DNA of 52,603 bases from Candidatus Berkelbacteria bacterium (GCA_016198415.1 JACQIO010000016.1:70084-122686), one strand, 5' to 3'; positions 1 to 6,637 are shown, counted from the stretch's first letter. The notes: generated from the sequence alone by a model not told the origin. Translations and numbers: made by a program.

Positions 1-122
1 CCGAGTTCAATCTGTTTGTTCTTGAGCCCAGCCCGAGCCAGCCGGAGGACGGAGACCACGTCAGACTGACCACCCTTCAGGGCGGCCTTGAGATCTTGGT
101 CGATGCGCTCTTCGATACTCAT
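1..122 (-). CDS. yqeY: GatB/YqeY-family protein, N-terminal fragment (cut by window edge)
   Basis: The first 40 codons of a YqeY-family protein run off the left edge. The visible N-terminus reads MSIEERIDQDLKAALKGG and continues with SVLRLARAGLKNKQIEL, the typical opening of this family. YqeY resembles the tail domain of GatB and is thought to act around tRNA or the amidotransferase, but its exact role is unsettled. The ATG is preceded by GGAAGGAG. It lies 50 bases downstream of rpsU on the same strand, the classic rpsU-yqeY pairing, so the two are probably cotranscribed. Confidence 0.85.
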   Translation of the reverse strand, partial: MSIEERIDQDLKAALKGGQSDVVSVLRLARAGLKNKQIEL

Positions 123-171
123 CCGACTCCTTCCGTGATTGTGGTCTGGATGACTGAGCACGCTGCTAATG

Positions 172-396
172 TCAGTAGCCGAGACGTCGGCGTTTCCGTT
201 GGACCTTCCGAATAGCGGACTGGCGTCGCAGTTTCCGAGAGACGTCTTTGACGCGAAAACGGCGCTTCTTCACTTCTGAGAGAATGCGACTCTGTTGGAC
301 CTCTCTGAAGAACCGTCGAAGCACAACGTCAAAAGACGCCTTCCGAGCCGGTCTCTCTCGATCGCGCGTTGCGCGCGCATCCTGAAAATCTGCCAT
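172..396 (-). CDS. rpsU: 30S ribosomal protein bS21
   Basis: A 74-residue, strongly basic protein whose core (SFDVVLRRFFREVQQSRIL, then a run of Arg/Lys ending KVQRKRRRLGY) matches bS21, the small-subunit protein that sits near the 3' end of 16S rRNA and helps initiation. Length is normal for the family. A TTG immediately precedes the ATG at 394-396; the ATG is chosen because GAGGTGAG lies 6-8 bases upstream. It sits between a HIT-family gene and yqeY on the same strand. Identification is secure. Confidence 0.93.
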   Translation of the reverse strand: MADFQDARATRDRERPARKASFDVVLRRFFREVQQSRILSEVKKRRFRVKDVSRKLRRQSAIRKVQRKRRRLGY

Positions 397-442
397 CAAG
401 AACTCACCTCACCTTCGGGGTGGCACACCGATAGTACGCCGG

Positions 443-784
443 TCAGGATACCAAAGGTCCGAGTGGCTGTCCACCAACAAGATGGAGGTGGAGGTGATCG
501 ATTTCTTGGCCTCCGTGGGAGCGGACATTGACAATGAGTCGGTAGCCGTCATCGGCAATCTCGAGCTCCTCGGCCAGCTGTTTGGCAATCCAGCTGAGGT
601 GGCCAATCAGCGCCGAATCCTGCTCCTCCATGTCGGCAATGCTCGCTACGTGCTGCTTGGGGACAACTAACAGGTGAACCGGCGCCTTGGGGTGGATGTC
701 CCGGAACGCGACGGCCCGATCGTCCTCGTAGAGGAACTCCGTGCCCATCGTGCCACTGGTAATCGTACAGAAGAGACAGTCCAT
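443..784 (-). CDS. HIT-family nucleotide-binding hydrolase
   Basis: A 113-residue histidine-triad protein. It opens with MDCLFCTITSG, keeps the YEDD and KAPVHLLVVPK motifs, and ends with the catalytic triad HLHLHLVGG. HIT proteins of the HinT branch hydrolyse purine nucleoside phosphoramidates or acyl-adenylates in the cytoplasm; the natural substrate here cannot be read from sequence. An upstream in-frame ATG would add 26 residues, but the chosen start follows an AAAAGGAGC ribosome site and fits family length. A TATACT -10 box lies 20 bases upstream. It heads the rpsU-yqeY direction of transcription and may belong to the same unit. Confidence 0.9.
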   Translation of the reverse strand: MDCLFCTITSGTMGTEFLYEDDRAVAFRDIHPKAPVHLLVVPKQHVASIADMEEQDSALIGHLSWIAKQLAEELEIADDGYRLIVNVRSHGGQEIDHLHLHLVGGQPLGPLVS

Positions 785-804
785 GGTTGCTCCTTTTCTA
801 TCCC

Positions 805-810
805 AGTATA
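805..810 (-). promoter_or_regulatory. -10 box (TATACT) for the HIT-family gene
   Basis: TATACT on the minus strand lies 20 bases before the HIT start codon. No good -35 hexamer is visible at 16-18 bases. The same hexamer occurs as a -10 candidate before sprT-like, trmB-like, nusA and clpB genes in this window. Confidence 0.5.
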
Positions 811-827
811 GACGAAGTGTGATATGG

Positions 828-855
828 AGAGACCGGCGGGGATCCGCCGGTCTCT
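828..855 (-). terminator. Perfect 12-bp hairpin after the metallopeptidase gene
   Basis: A perfect 12-bp stem (AGAGACCGGCGG and its complement) with a 4-base loop lies 35 bases beyond the stop codon at 890. It has no long T-run, like several other terminators in this window. It separates the metallopeptidase transcript from the HIT promoter. Confidence 0.6.
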
Positions 856-889
856 GGGGCACTGTGTGCCATGGCCTCCTCCCTCCGGA

Positions 890-1747
890 CTAGCGAGTGA
901 CGGGGTAGGCGTGGAGGTAGTTGATGATCCAGCGCCGGAGCGCTGGATGCCGTCCGAATGGGTGGTGCTCGAGGGTGGGGCCATGGCCGTGTGCGGCTGG
1001 TCCGACCACGAATCCAAGGACCTCGGTCGTGACCGCCTCGGCGAGCGCCTCGTGGAATGGAACTGGATCCTCGCGGGGATCGATGAGTCGGCCAGACCAG
1101 TACGCGCTCGCGTAGTGGCTGAACGGCCGGCCGAGGTCGGCCAGGAGTCGGTAGCCCTCGAGGAGGTAGTCCCGACTCGAGATGACCGTATCCGCACCAA
1201 CGTTGAGGCGGCGGTCAGCTCGGAACCACTCCGGCCACGCGACCGTGTGGACGATCTCGTGGGCAAGTGTCCAGGCCAGGGCGATCGTTGCCACGCGCTC
1301 CTCGTACTGGTCCTCGTCCAGGCCCAGCTCGTAGAGCGTGATCGTCGCCTCGCAGTACGTGTCGTCGGCCCCGGTGTAGCCGGGAACGACCGCTGTTGGT
1401 GAGAGCGCCTCTGCGGGCTGACTGGTGACGTGCTCGGGCGTGAGCGGCTGCGCGTCGACCGCACTTGGTTTGAACCAGAGCGGTCGTGCGAACCGAATCC
1501 CCTTGAGGATCGAGCGGGTGTACCAGACCGCCGAGAATCGCCCGAGAATGCTGGCGACGTTCGGCTTCGTGAACTGCCCATCGTAGGGCATCTCCACGCG
1601 CAGGCCATCCAACATCCGCTCGTCGAGCACTCGGCTGACGTAGAGGCCGAGGTCGATCCAGAGTCGGTCCCTGATCGACCGGTAGCAGTCGAGCTCCGGC
1701 TTCATGTCGAGGCCGGGCAGGGGTTGAGCTGAGCCGTTCAAGCTCAA
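890..1747 (-). CDS. Putative zinc metallopeptidase-like protein (HExxH), uncharacterised
   Basis: I do not recognise a named family. The protein of about 285 residues carries AHEIVHTVAW, a good HExxH zinc-binding motif, near residue 165, and later an acidic FHEALAEAVTTEV segment that could supply a third ligand. There is no signal peptide or membrane segment, so it is probably cytoplasmic. Start choice: a GTG at 1754-1756 overlaps the AAAGGAAG ribosome site, so the TTG at 1745-1747, eight bases further on, is preferred. Its neighbour (1833-2276) is also an HExxH protein, so the two may work together, but substrates are unknown. Confidence 0.6.
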   Translation of the reverse strand: MSLNGSAQPLPGLDMKPELDCYRSIRDRLWIDLGLYVSRVLDERMLDGLRVEMPYDGQFTKPNVASILGRFSAVWYTRSILKGIRFARPLWFKPSAVDAQPLTPEHVTSQPAEALSPTAVVPGYTGADDTYCEATITLYELGLDEDQYEERVATIALAWTLAHEIVHTVAWPEWFRADRRLNVGADTVISSRDYLLEGYRLLADLGRPFSHYASAYWSGRLIDPREDPVPFHEALAEAVTTEVLGFVVGPAAHGHGPTLEHHPFGRHPALRRWIINYLHAYPVTR

Positions 1748-1832
1748 GTGAACCACTTCCTTTCATGTTCCCCGCAGGGAAAGGATCAGGAGTAAACTCC
1801 CGGCCGCATTGAGACAGATGGCCGGCGGGAAG

Positions 1833-2276
1833 TCAAGTGCGATGAGTTCGAAGGTACGGTGCCCAGTGCTGCTTGAGCCAGTGGTTGCCAGACCGCAAGA
1901 TCTCGCCGAGGCCGCGCTTCTTGAGCTCGCGATCGACGACCCCGCCGTGGTGGGGGTGGCGGTAGAGCTGCGGGTTGGGGCTGGAGAAGCCGTGGGCGTA
2001 GTGGACCAGTTCGTGGGCGATCACGCCCTGGACGACATCGTCGGGAATGGCGGGATCGCGGAAGTGACCGGTAATGGTGATGATCGAGCGCTTCTGAAGG
2101 GTGCCGTCTGGGTGTTGGACGGGCTTCCGCCCCCACTTAATTGAGCCGAGCCGCGTCCTGGCTCCCCGGCCAAACTGAATCCGGACGTCATTTCGCTGCG
2201 GGACATCCGGGAAGTGTCGGTACCAGAGCTGGGCGAGTGTCTCCTCCAGCCACTCGTTGTCTCGTGCTCCGCGCAT
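1833..2276 (-). CDS. SprT-like zinc metallopeptidase-family protein
   Basis: A 147-residue protein with the SprT-like pattern: a central IAHELVHYAHG zinc motif (HExxH) around residues 87-97, preceded by ITITGHFRDPAIPDD and followed by HPHHGGVVDRELKKRG, which resembles the third-ligand region of SprT/YgjP-type proteins. Relatives in this fold include WSS1/SPRTN proteases that cut DNA-protein crosslinks, but the function here is inferred only at fold level. A TATACT -10 box ends exactly six bases before the ATG, so the mRNA is probably leaderless. No ribosome-binding site is visible. Confidence 0.75.
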   Translation of the reverse strand: MRGARDNEWLEETLAQLWYRHFPDVPQRNDVRIQFGRGARTRLGSIKWGRKPVQHPDGTLQKRSIITITGHFRDPAIPDDVVQGVIAHELVHYAHGFSSPNPQLYRHPHHGGVVDRELKKRGLGEILRSGNHWLKQHWAPYLRTHRT

Positions 2277-2282
2277 GGTGCG

Positions 2283-2288
2283 AGTATA
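2283..2288 (-). promoter_or_regulatory. -10 box six bases before the sprT-like ATG (leaderless promoter)
   Basis: TATACT on the minus strand, followed by CGCACC and then the ATG. The expected transcription start falls on or next to the A of the start codon. The same spacing is seen at rarA, lexA, dinB and tsaC. Confidence 0.6.
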
Positions 2289-2345
2289 CCGCTGTTCGGC
2301 GAATGTGCTACGATGCGATTGATATGAGCGACTGGAGGCGCGGAC

Positions 2346-2624
2346 ATGGCATTCAGTAAGGAAGAGCTCAAGCAGTTCGAGGAACTACTGGATCGTAAAC
2401 TCGATGAGAAGCTCGATCAAAAGCTCGATGAGAAGCTCGCAGCATTCAAGTCCGAGTTCAAGTCTGAGCTCATCGTCGCCGTTGGCGAGATGATCGAGGA
2501 GCAGATGCTCCCACAGCTAACCGAACTCGGCAGTACGATTGGCAGCACGACGCGGACGGTTAATCGACATGAGCGTGTCCTCGTTTCAGTCAAGAAGGCG
2601 CTCGTCAACGTCTCGTTGCACTAG
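2346..2624 (+). CDS. Small coiled-coil protein, uncharacterised
   Basis: A 92-residue hydrophilic protein, almost entirely helical by composition. Residues 10-45 contain a heptad-like repeat (LDRKLDEKLDQKLDEKL) followed by AAFKSEFKSEL, and the C-terminal half (TIGSTTRTVNRHERVL) resembles the trailing helix of small bacterial coiled-coil proteins. The start follows GGAGG with a 7-base gap. It is transcribed divergently from the sprT-like gene and convergently with rarA. No enzymatic motif is visible; a scaffolding or oligomerising role would be a guess. Confidence 0.65.
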   Translation: MAFSKEELKQFEELLDRKLDEKLDQKLDEKLAAFKSEFKSELIVAVGEMIEEQMLPQLTELGSTIGSTTRTVNRHERVLVSVKKALVNVSLH

Positions 2625-2680
2625 TAGCTGGAGCCTACAAGACGTCATCCTTGCTGAGCCTAGGCGACCCCGGTCCACGC

Positions 2681-3889
2681 TCAGTGCTTGCTTATCGGAG
2701 GCTCATAATACCGCACGTTCGCAAGACTCTTGGGGAGGAAATCGGGCATGCCCTCCTCTTTCTGCCCATAGCCCTGCTCCTCCATGAATGTGGTGACGGC
2801 GTTGCGCAGGTGCAGCGGGATGGGCTCAAGCGTCAGCTCGCGGACATCGTGGAGGGCCCGCTCGATGCCGGTGTAGGCGGCCCGGTTCTTGGGTGCGCTC
2901 GCCAGGTACGTGGCGCACTGGGCCAGGACAATCCGTGCCTCTGGGTAACCGATCATGTGCGCTGCTGTCATCGTGGCCGTGGCGACCACCAGGGCCGTTG
3001 GCAGGGCGTTGCCCACATCCTCTGAGGCAAAGACGACCATCCGCCGGGCAATGAAGACCGGATCCTCGCCCGCCTCAATCATCCGAGCCAAGTAGTGGAG
3101 GGCGGCGTTGGCATCCGAGCCGCGCAGGGACTTGATGAAGGCCGAGATGGTGTTGTAGTGCTCTTCGCCGGCTTGATCGTACCGGACCACCTTCCGCTGG
3201 ACGGCTTCCCGCGCCGTTTCAAGATCGATCCGGAGCCCTAGTTCGCAGGCCACTTCGAGCGAGCCCAGCAGCGTCCGGGCATCACCGTCGGCGGCCGCAA
3301 TCAGGTACTCCGTCGCCTCTCTCGTCGATTGGTGCTCCGGGTAGAGCGTCAGGGCGCGCCGGATCAGCTCGTGGAGTGCCCTGTGCTCGAGTGGCTTGAG
3401 CGTAAAAACGCGGAGCCGGGATAAGAGCGGTGCGTTCACCTTGAAGCTGGGGTTCTCCGTGGTGGCGCCAACGAGCGTGATAGTCCCCTCTTCGACCGCA
3501 TGGAGGAGCGCATCCTGCTGGGCGGTGTTGAAGCGGTGAATCTCATCGATGAACAGAATTGGCGTGGCCTCCTCGAGTCGACGCCGCACGCCGGCGGCTT
3601 CAATGATACGGCGGACATCCTTGACCGTGGCATCGACTGCCGTCAGGGCCTCGAATGGACGGTCGAGTTCTCTGGCGATGACGCGGGCGAGCGTGGTTTT
3701 GCCGGTCCCCGGTGGTCCCCAGAAGAGCAGGCTGGGCATCCGGCCGGACTTGAGAAACTTAGTCAGCGGCTTGCCGGGGCCAATCAGGTGGTCTTGACCG
3801 ACGACCGCTCGCAGGCGCTCTGGACGCAGGCGCTCAGCCAACGGTGGCTGAATATCCTGGTCCTGACGACGGAGTCGCTTTGGTGACAT
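2681..3889 (-). CDS. rarA: Replication-associated recombination protein A (AAA+ ATPase)
   Basis: A 402-residue RarA/MgsA/WRNIP1-family ATPase that acts at stalled replication forks. Visible landmarks are Walker A GPPGTGKT (residues 58-65), Walker B ILFIDEIHRF (111-120), sensor 1 GATTENPSF, and the C-terminal tetramerisation region ending in the conserved GYGQKEEGMPDFLP. Length is slightly short of E. coli RarA. The ATG at 3889 was preferred to an upstream in-frame start because TACAAT ends six bases before it, implying a leaderless mRNA. A GTTC-N7-ATTC element just upstream resembles the candidate SOS operator at dinB, so damage-inducible expression is possible. Confidence 0.93.
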   Translation of the reverse strand: MSPKRLRRQDQDIQPPLAERLRPERLRAVVGQDHLIGPGKPLTKFLKSGRMPSLLFWGPPGTGKTTLARVIARELDRPFEALTAVDATVKDVRRIIEAAGVRRRLEEATPILFIDEIHRFNTAQQDALLHAVEEGTITLVGATTENPSFKVNAPLLSRLRVFTLKPLEHRALHELIRRALTLYPEHQSTREATEYLIAAADGDARTLLGSLEVACELGLRIDLETAREAVQRKVVRYDQAGEEHYNTISAFIKSLRGSDANAALHYLARMIEAGEDPVFIARRMVVFASEDVGNALPTALVVATATMTAAHMIGYPEARIVLAQCATYLASAPKNRAAYTGIERALHDVRELTLEPIPLHLRNAVTTFMEEQGYGQKEEGMPDFLPKSLANVRYYEPPISKH

Positions 3890-3895
3890 ACCGAC

Positions 3896-3901
3896 ATTGT
3901 A
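3896..3901 (-). promoter_or_regulatory. -10 box six bases before the rarA ATG (leaderless promoter)
   Basis: TACAAT (5 of 6 consensus) on the minus strand, then GTCGGT, then ATG. There is no Shine-Dalgarno sequence in the remaining space. Confidence 0.6.
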
Positions 3902-3908
3902 CTCTACC

Positions 3909-3923
3909 GAATGAACCCCGAAC
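3909..3923 (-). promoter_or_regulatory. Candidate LexA-type direct repeat upstream of rarA (one mismatch)
   Basis: On the minus strand GTTC, seven bases, ATTC. It sits just upstream of the rarA -10 box, at the position where the dinB promoter carries a perfect GTTC-N7-GTTC. Binding is inferred from similarity and placement only. Confidence 0.35.
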
Positions 3924-3928
3924 ACTTC

Positions 3929-3980
3929 CGTTCCAACACTCCCGGAGTGGATAGCTGGTCACTCCGGGAGTGTTGGAACG
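3929..3980. repeat. Perfect 21-bp inverted repeat with 10-base loop
   Basis: The left arm CGTTCCAACACTCCCGGAGTG at 3929-3949 is exactly complementary to 3960-3980, around the loop 3950-3959. It lies between the stop of the acidic orphan gene (4036) and the rarA promoter, next to a second hairpin at 3984-4010. A related inverted repeat with the shared opening CGTTCCA occurs at 9201-9235. It could be a terminator or a dispersed palindromic element. Confidence 0.8.
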
Positions 3981-3983
3981 CAG

Positions 3984-4010
3984 AGCGGCCCGGCGTACTA
4001 CCGGGCCGCT
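3984..4010 (-). terminator. 10-bp GC-rich hairpin downstream of the acidic orphan gene
   Basis: A perfect stem AGCGGCCCGG with its complement around a 7-base loop, 26 bases beyond the stop codon at 4036. T-richness is minimal on either side, so termination is inferred from position and stability. Confidence 0.55.
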
Positions 4011-4035
4011 TTGGGCCGCACAAATCGTGGTTGCC

Positions 4036-5115
4036 TTAGTTTGAGTGGTAGACCTGGGCGACCAGACTCTCGAACACCGCCCGGACCTCACGTGCCTCAG
4101 GCGGCATCTCGGGTTCGTGGAAATCAAGCCGCTCGCAATCTTGACGGGCTTGCTCGATGGTCACTCGGAGGAGATCAGATGCCGGGACCCGGCCGAGTCG
4201 CTCGCGGAGCGCTGCGGCCAGCGCCAGGATCGGGACGAGTTCCATGTAGACAACGGGAATAGGGATGCCACTCATGTTGGTGGCGTCCGAGATCGCTTCC
4301 ACGGTCAGCGTGTCCCACGCCTCAAGATCCAGGTTGGCTTGATCCGAGAACTCGATGATCTCGGCCAGGCTGAGTCGTCCGCGGAGATAGCCTCGGAGCT
4401 GGAAGACGGCCGCGCTCGGGAGATTCATCCCACCGTCGCCTTGCTGCCAGTTCATCAAGAACTCTTGGGTGTCGCTGGGGAGACCCTGTTGGGCGCGGAA
4501 CTCATCCTTGACGCGGACTGATTGGTTCCCATGAAGGGATTGACCGACTGCTGCGGCTTCAATTCGAGCGCGGGCAACGGCGAGGTCTTGCTCGAGAGCG
4601 GCGGCGGCCAGCTCTTCCCCACGCAAAGATTCCGCGAGCATGAGCTCAACCGGGAACTCGCCGGCGGTGTACGACTGGCTCTCCACCCAGTCGCCCGGCC
4701 GATCCCAGTCAGCCTCATTGCTATAGACAGGGCCGTCCTCGCGGCAGACTTCGTAGACCACGTTGAGCACAACGCCCCGCTCAGTCGGTTGGACCGACTC
4801 AATCGTCAGTTTGGTCAGGTCGCCATCGAGCTCTTCCAGGACCGTTGCCATTGGCGACTCAACGATGGCTTGGGCCAACCGTTCTAGTTCCAGTCCAAGC
4901 TCGGTGGCGATCACCTGGAGCGAGTCGTCCCAGGGGTAGGCACCGGCATACGTCTCCTCGGGTGCGTCGTCCCAGTCCTCCATCGCGTCCCACTCGGTTG
5001 TATCAGGAAGCACCCAGGCGTCTGGGTCACGGTTTTCTTCATCTTCTTGGGGGTTGGACTGGAACCGCTCGTCCCGCTCCCAATCTCGGGGCTCGTCGTT
5101 AGGATTGGGGTTCAT
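4036..5115 (-). CDS. Acidic protein of unknown function
   Basis: I do not recognise this 359-residue protein. Residues 1-70 are rich in Asp, Glu, Asn, Pro and Trp (DAWVLPDTTEWDAMEDWDD) and look disordered. Residues 75-250 are mixed alpha/beta with long Glu/Ala helices, and the C-terminus (residues 250-359) is helical. No signal peptide or membrane segment is present. The start at 5115 follows AAGGAG by six bases; a longer in-frame extension lacks a ribosome site and runs through two hairpins. The leader holds the adjacent hairpins 5155-5175 and 5176-5194. The gene may be cotranscribed with the small membrane protein upstream. Confidence 0.7.
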   Translation of the reverse strand: MNPNPNDEPRDWERDERFQSNPQEDEENRDPDAWVLPDTTEWDAMEDWDDAPEETYAGAYPWDDSLQVIATELGLELERLAQAIVESPMATVLEELDGDLTKLTIESVQPTERGVVLNVVYEVCREDGPVYSNEADWDRPGDWVESQSYTAGEFPVELMLAESLRGEELAAAALEQDLAVARARIEAAAVGQSLHGNQSVRVKDEFRAQQGLPSDTQEFLMNWQQGDGGMNLPSAAVFQLRGYLRGRLSLAEIIEFSDQANLDLEAWDTLTVEAISDATNMSGIPIPVVYMELVPILALAAALRERLGRVPASDLLRVTIEQARQDCERLDFHEPEMPPEAREVRAVFESLVAQVYHSN

Positions 5116-5154
5116 CACGCGCTCCTTGCGACAATGCCTTCTCGTCTTAGGGGA

Positions 5155-5194
5155 GGTCCGGTGTGATACCGGACCGCTTCCCAAGGTGGGAAGC
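5155..5194 (-). other. Two adjacent hairpins in the intercistronic leader of the acidic orphan
   Basis: An 8-bp stem GGTCCGGT/ACCGGACC (5155-5175) is directly followed by an 8-bp stem GCTTCCCA/TGGGAAGC with a 3-base loop (5176-5194). Both lie between the stop of the small membrane protein (5249) and the start at 5115. They could act as a terminator, attenuator or processing site. Confidence 0.6.
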
Positions 5195-5248
5195 AGGCGA
5201 TTCCGGCGCCGGCGCGCCAGAATCTGCCAGGCCCAGCTGTCGGGTGGG

Positions 5249-5572
5249 CTACCGATCTCCGCTCAGGAGGTGCCAGAACCGAGTGGTTTGCCCGTGGGCA
5301 CTCATGATCAGTACGATCATGAGGCAGACGTGCATCACCAGCATGTCCCGGTAGAACCATGCAGGTGCGTCGGGGCGTAGGGAGTTGGGCAGCGCCACCG
5401 CCATGAGCCCGACGATGAGAAAGAACAGGCCGGTGATGGCCAGTGCCGCCAGCTGAGCGCCGGCGGCCGCCAGTCGGATACCCCAGGCGTTGGGGCGCCG
5501 CTGGAGAACCGTCTCCAGAACGATGGACAGGCCGTGGGCTCCCAGCCCAGCGGCCAGCCACAGGAACAACAT
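5249..5572 (-). CDS. Small membrane protein, three predicted transmembrane segments
   Basis: A 107-residue hydrophobic protein of unknown function. Segments at roughly residues 1-20 (MLFLWLAAGLGAHGLSIVL), 38-65 and 82-98 look membrane-spanning, and the C-terminus GQTTRFWHLLSGDR is polar. The start is fixed by a perfect AAGGAGG eight bases before the ATG at 5572; a longer in-frame extension upstream would run through a strong hairpin and is rejected. The 5' flank is a long, highly structured non-coding region (5573-6040), suggesting an unusually long leader or an adjacent RNA gene. Confidence 0.72.
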   Translation of the reverse strand: MLFLWLAAGLGAHGLSIVLETVLQRRPNAWGIRLAAAGAQLAALAITGLFFLIVGLMAVALPNSLRPDAPAWFYRDMLVMHVCLMIVLIMSAHGQTTRFWHLLSGDR

Positions 5573-6040
5573 TGGCTCGTCCTCCTTGGGAAAGGTGCGG
5601 GGTGAACCGCCCGCCCTGATGCATCGGGGTGATGCCACCTGGGTGGGCGGTTCAGTTACCTGTTTCGCCCTGCCTGCCGCTCCGAAGCTCGCGATGCGAG
5701 CGAAGGGTGGAGCGAAGTCGAATGGGCTCATCAGATCCGATCTCATCGGATGACAGGCCCGGGGAGGGAGCCGCAGCGCAGGGAATATGGGGGCTCTGCG
5801 CGGGCTCAACCTCAACCCGGTGTGCCGACCAAGGTGCTCGGTCGGAATCGGCGCCAGCTGACAGTCGGGTCACCCGACAATCTCCAGCTGGCCAAGAACT
5901 ATTGACGGTCCGTCGGCACAGGCCCAACGACCGTCCGCCGCTTCTATCTCCCCGCCGGTGAGCGGGTCAGGGGCTGATAGGGCCCAGGGGCACGGGTTCC
6001 CCTCCGCGCAACGCACCGAAGTACGCGCGCGGCTTGGCTC
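5573..6040 (-). other. Structured non-coding region with hairpins and a potential pseudoknot
   Basis: These 468 bases hold no credible gene. They contain a 13-bp hairpin with one wobble (5604-5616 with 5641-5653, with an inner GCATC/GATGC hairpin), a nested hairpin (GCCAGCTG 5853-5860 with 5885-5892, inner GTCGGG/CCCGAC 5864-5878), and two crossing stems: 5821-5829 with 5912-5920, and 5904-5910 with 5929-5935. The crossing order is that of an H-type pseudoknot. A hairpin at 6004-6032 follows the lipoprotein stop. The region lies upstream of the gene at 5572 and may be its leader. Confidence 0.55.
6004..6032 (-). terminator. Hairpin after the small lipoprotein gene
   Basis: On the minus strand, CCGCGC pairs with GCGCGG and an inner 6-bp helix with two G-U pairs closes a TTCG tetraloop. 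The wobble pairs form only in the minus-strand RNA, so the hairpin belongs to the lipoprotein transcript. No T-run follows. Confidence 0.5.
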
Positions 6041-6274
6041 CTAGGCGTCGAGAGTCGGGATTTCCAGGAGATCGGGCTGGTCAGGCTCGAGCTCCAGGAT
6101 CTCCTCTCCCCCTTCGTCCAGGAGCAGGAAGTAGTAGACGGTCTCCCCATCCTCGGAGAGGATGATGATTTCCGTCACCCCCGGTGGCTCGCCCTGCCAC
6201 TCGGGGTCCTCCTGCACCCGGCCACAGCCGGCCAGCAGGAGGATGGTGAGGAAAAGTACCAGGGAGCTGCGCAT
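6041..6274 (-). CDS. Small predicted lipoprotein
   Basis: A 77-residue protein with a lipoprotein signal peptide: MRSSLVLFLTILLLAGCG has a basic start, a hydrophobic core and a lipobox LAGC, with Cys at residue 17. The mature part is very acidic (ILSEDGETVYYFLLLDEGGE) with no recognisable domain. It is expected to be lipid-anchored on the outer face of the cytoplasmic membrane. The ATG at 6274 follows GGGAGGG by eight bases. The preceding sequence contains a strong hairpin (6316-6356) and, further up, the candidate 6S-like RNA, whose promoter could also supply read-through. Confidence 0.75.
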   Translation of the reverse strand: MRSSLVLFLTILLLAGCGRVQEDPEWQGEPPGVTEIIILSEDGETVYYFLLLDEGGEEILELEPDQPDLLEIPTLDA

Positions 6275-6315
6275 TGCACAGTCCCTCCCTTCATGGTTGT
6301 GACGGGTGTCAACCG

Positions 6316-6356
6316 CCCAGTGTTGTGCCCGTGCCCCCTGCGGGCGCAACGCTGGG
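6316..6356 (-). other. Long hairpin in the leader of the small lipoprotein gene
   Basis: On the minus strand CCCAG, GUUG and GCCCG each pair with the mirrored CGGGC, CAAC and CUGGG, separated by single mismatches, giving a rod of about 14 bp. It ends 42 bases before the lipoprotein start codon. Confidence 0.6.
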
Positions 6357-6376
6357 TGGTCCACCCTTCTAGCGGT

Positions 6377-6427
6377 GGACCGCCAGGCGCTCTGCCGTCA
6401 GCTGGGCGGCACAGCACCTGAAGGTCC
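6377..6427 (-). terminator. Long hairpin at the 3' side of the 6S-like RNA
   Basis: Minus strand: GGACC pairs with GGUCC at the base, and CAGGUGCUGUGCCG pairs with CGGCAGAGCGCCUG (12 of 14 positions Watson-Crick, one wobble, one mismatch). It directly abuts the closing stem of the candidate RNA at 6424-6601, so it may terminate that RNA or be part of a longer leader. Confidence 0.5.
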
Positions 6428-6601
6428 AATCGCGTCTCTTAGCCTCCTTGGTCTGGCGGGGTGAGAGCGAGCGATACACCACACGAGTCTCTGACGCAGA
6501 AGGCCTAAGGGGTTTGTATCCCGGCCCTGCGCAGATCCCGCGGATGAATGTGCAACACTCGCTCACTCCCATCCCGCCACACGCTGTAAAGTTTCATTGA
6601 C
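6424..6601 (-). ncRNA. Candidate 6S-like rod-shaped RNA, about 178 nt
   Basis: No gene is seen here, but a near-perfect promoter (TTGACA, 17, TATAGT) fires into a sequence whose ends pair (GUCAAU with AUUG-GAC). A long closing helix joins UGGCGGGAUGGGAGUGAGC to GCUCGCUCUCACCCCGCCA (19 positions, two wobbles, one mismatch). Inside lie an asymmetric bubble and a terminal stem GCAG/GGCC with GGCC/CUGC. Length, end-to-end pairing and a central bubble are the hallmarks of 6S RNA, which binds housekeeping RNA polymerase. The assignment is inference from shape; no sequence consensus was checked. It could instead be a structured leader of the lipoprotein gene. Confidence 0.4.
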
Positions 6602-6608
6602 GAAGCGG

Positions 6609-6637
6609 ACTATAGCACACCTGAATACATATGTCAA
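6609..6637 (-). promoter_or_regulatory. Near-consensus promoter for the 6S-like RNA
   Basis: TTGACA at 6632-6637 and TATAGT at 6609-6614 on the minus strand with a 17-base spacer. The start site is expected near 6601-6602. It is one of the best sigma-70-type promoters in the window and drives no immediate gene. Confidence 0.75.

Noticed and set aside
667-1608. A long 313-residue minus-strand frame overlapping the HIT and metallopeptidase genes
   Set aside because: It is rich in Arg and Ser, has no motif and is out of frame with two real genes. It is a shadow of GC-rich codon use.
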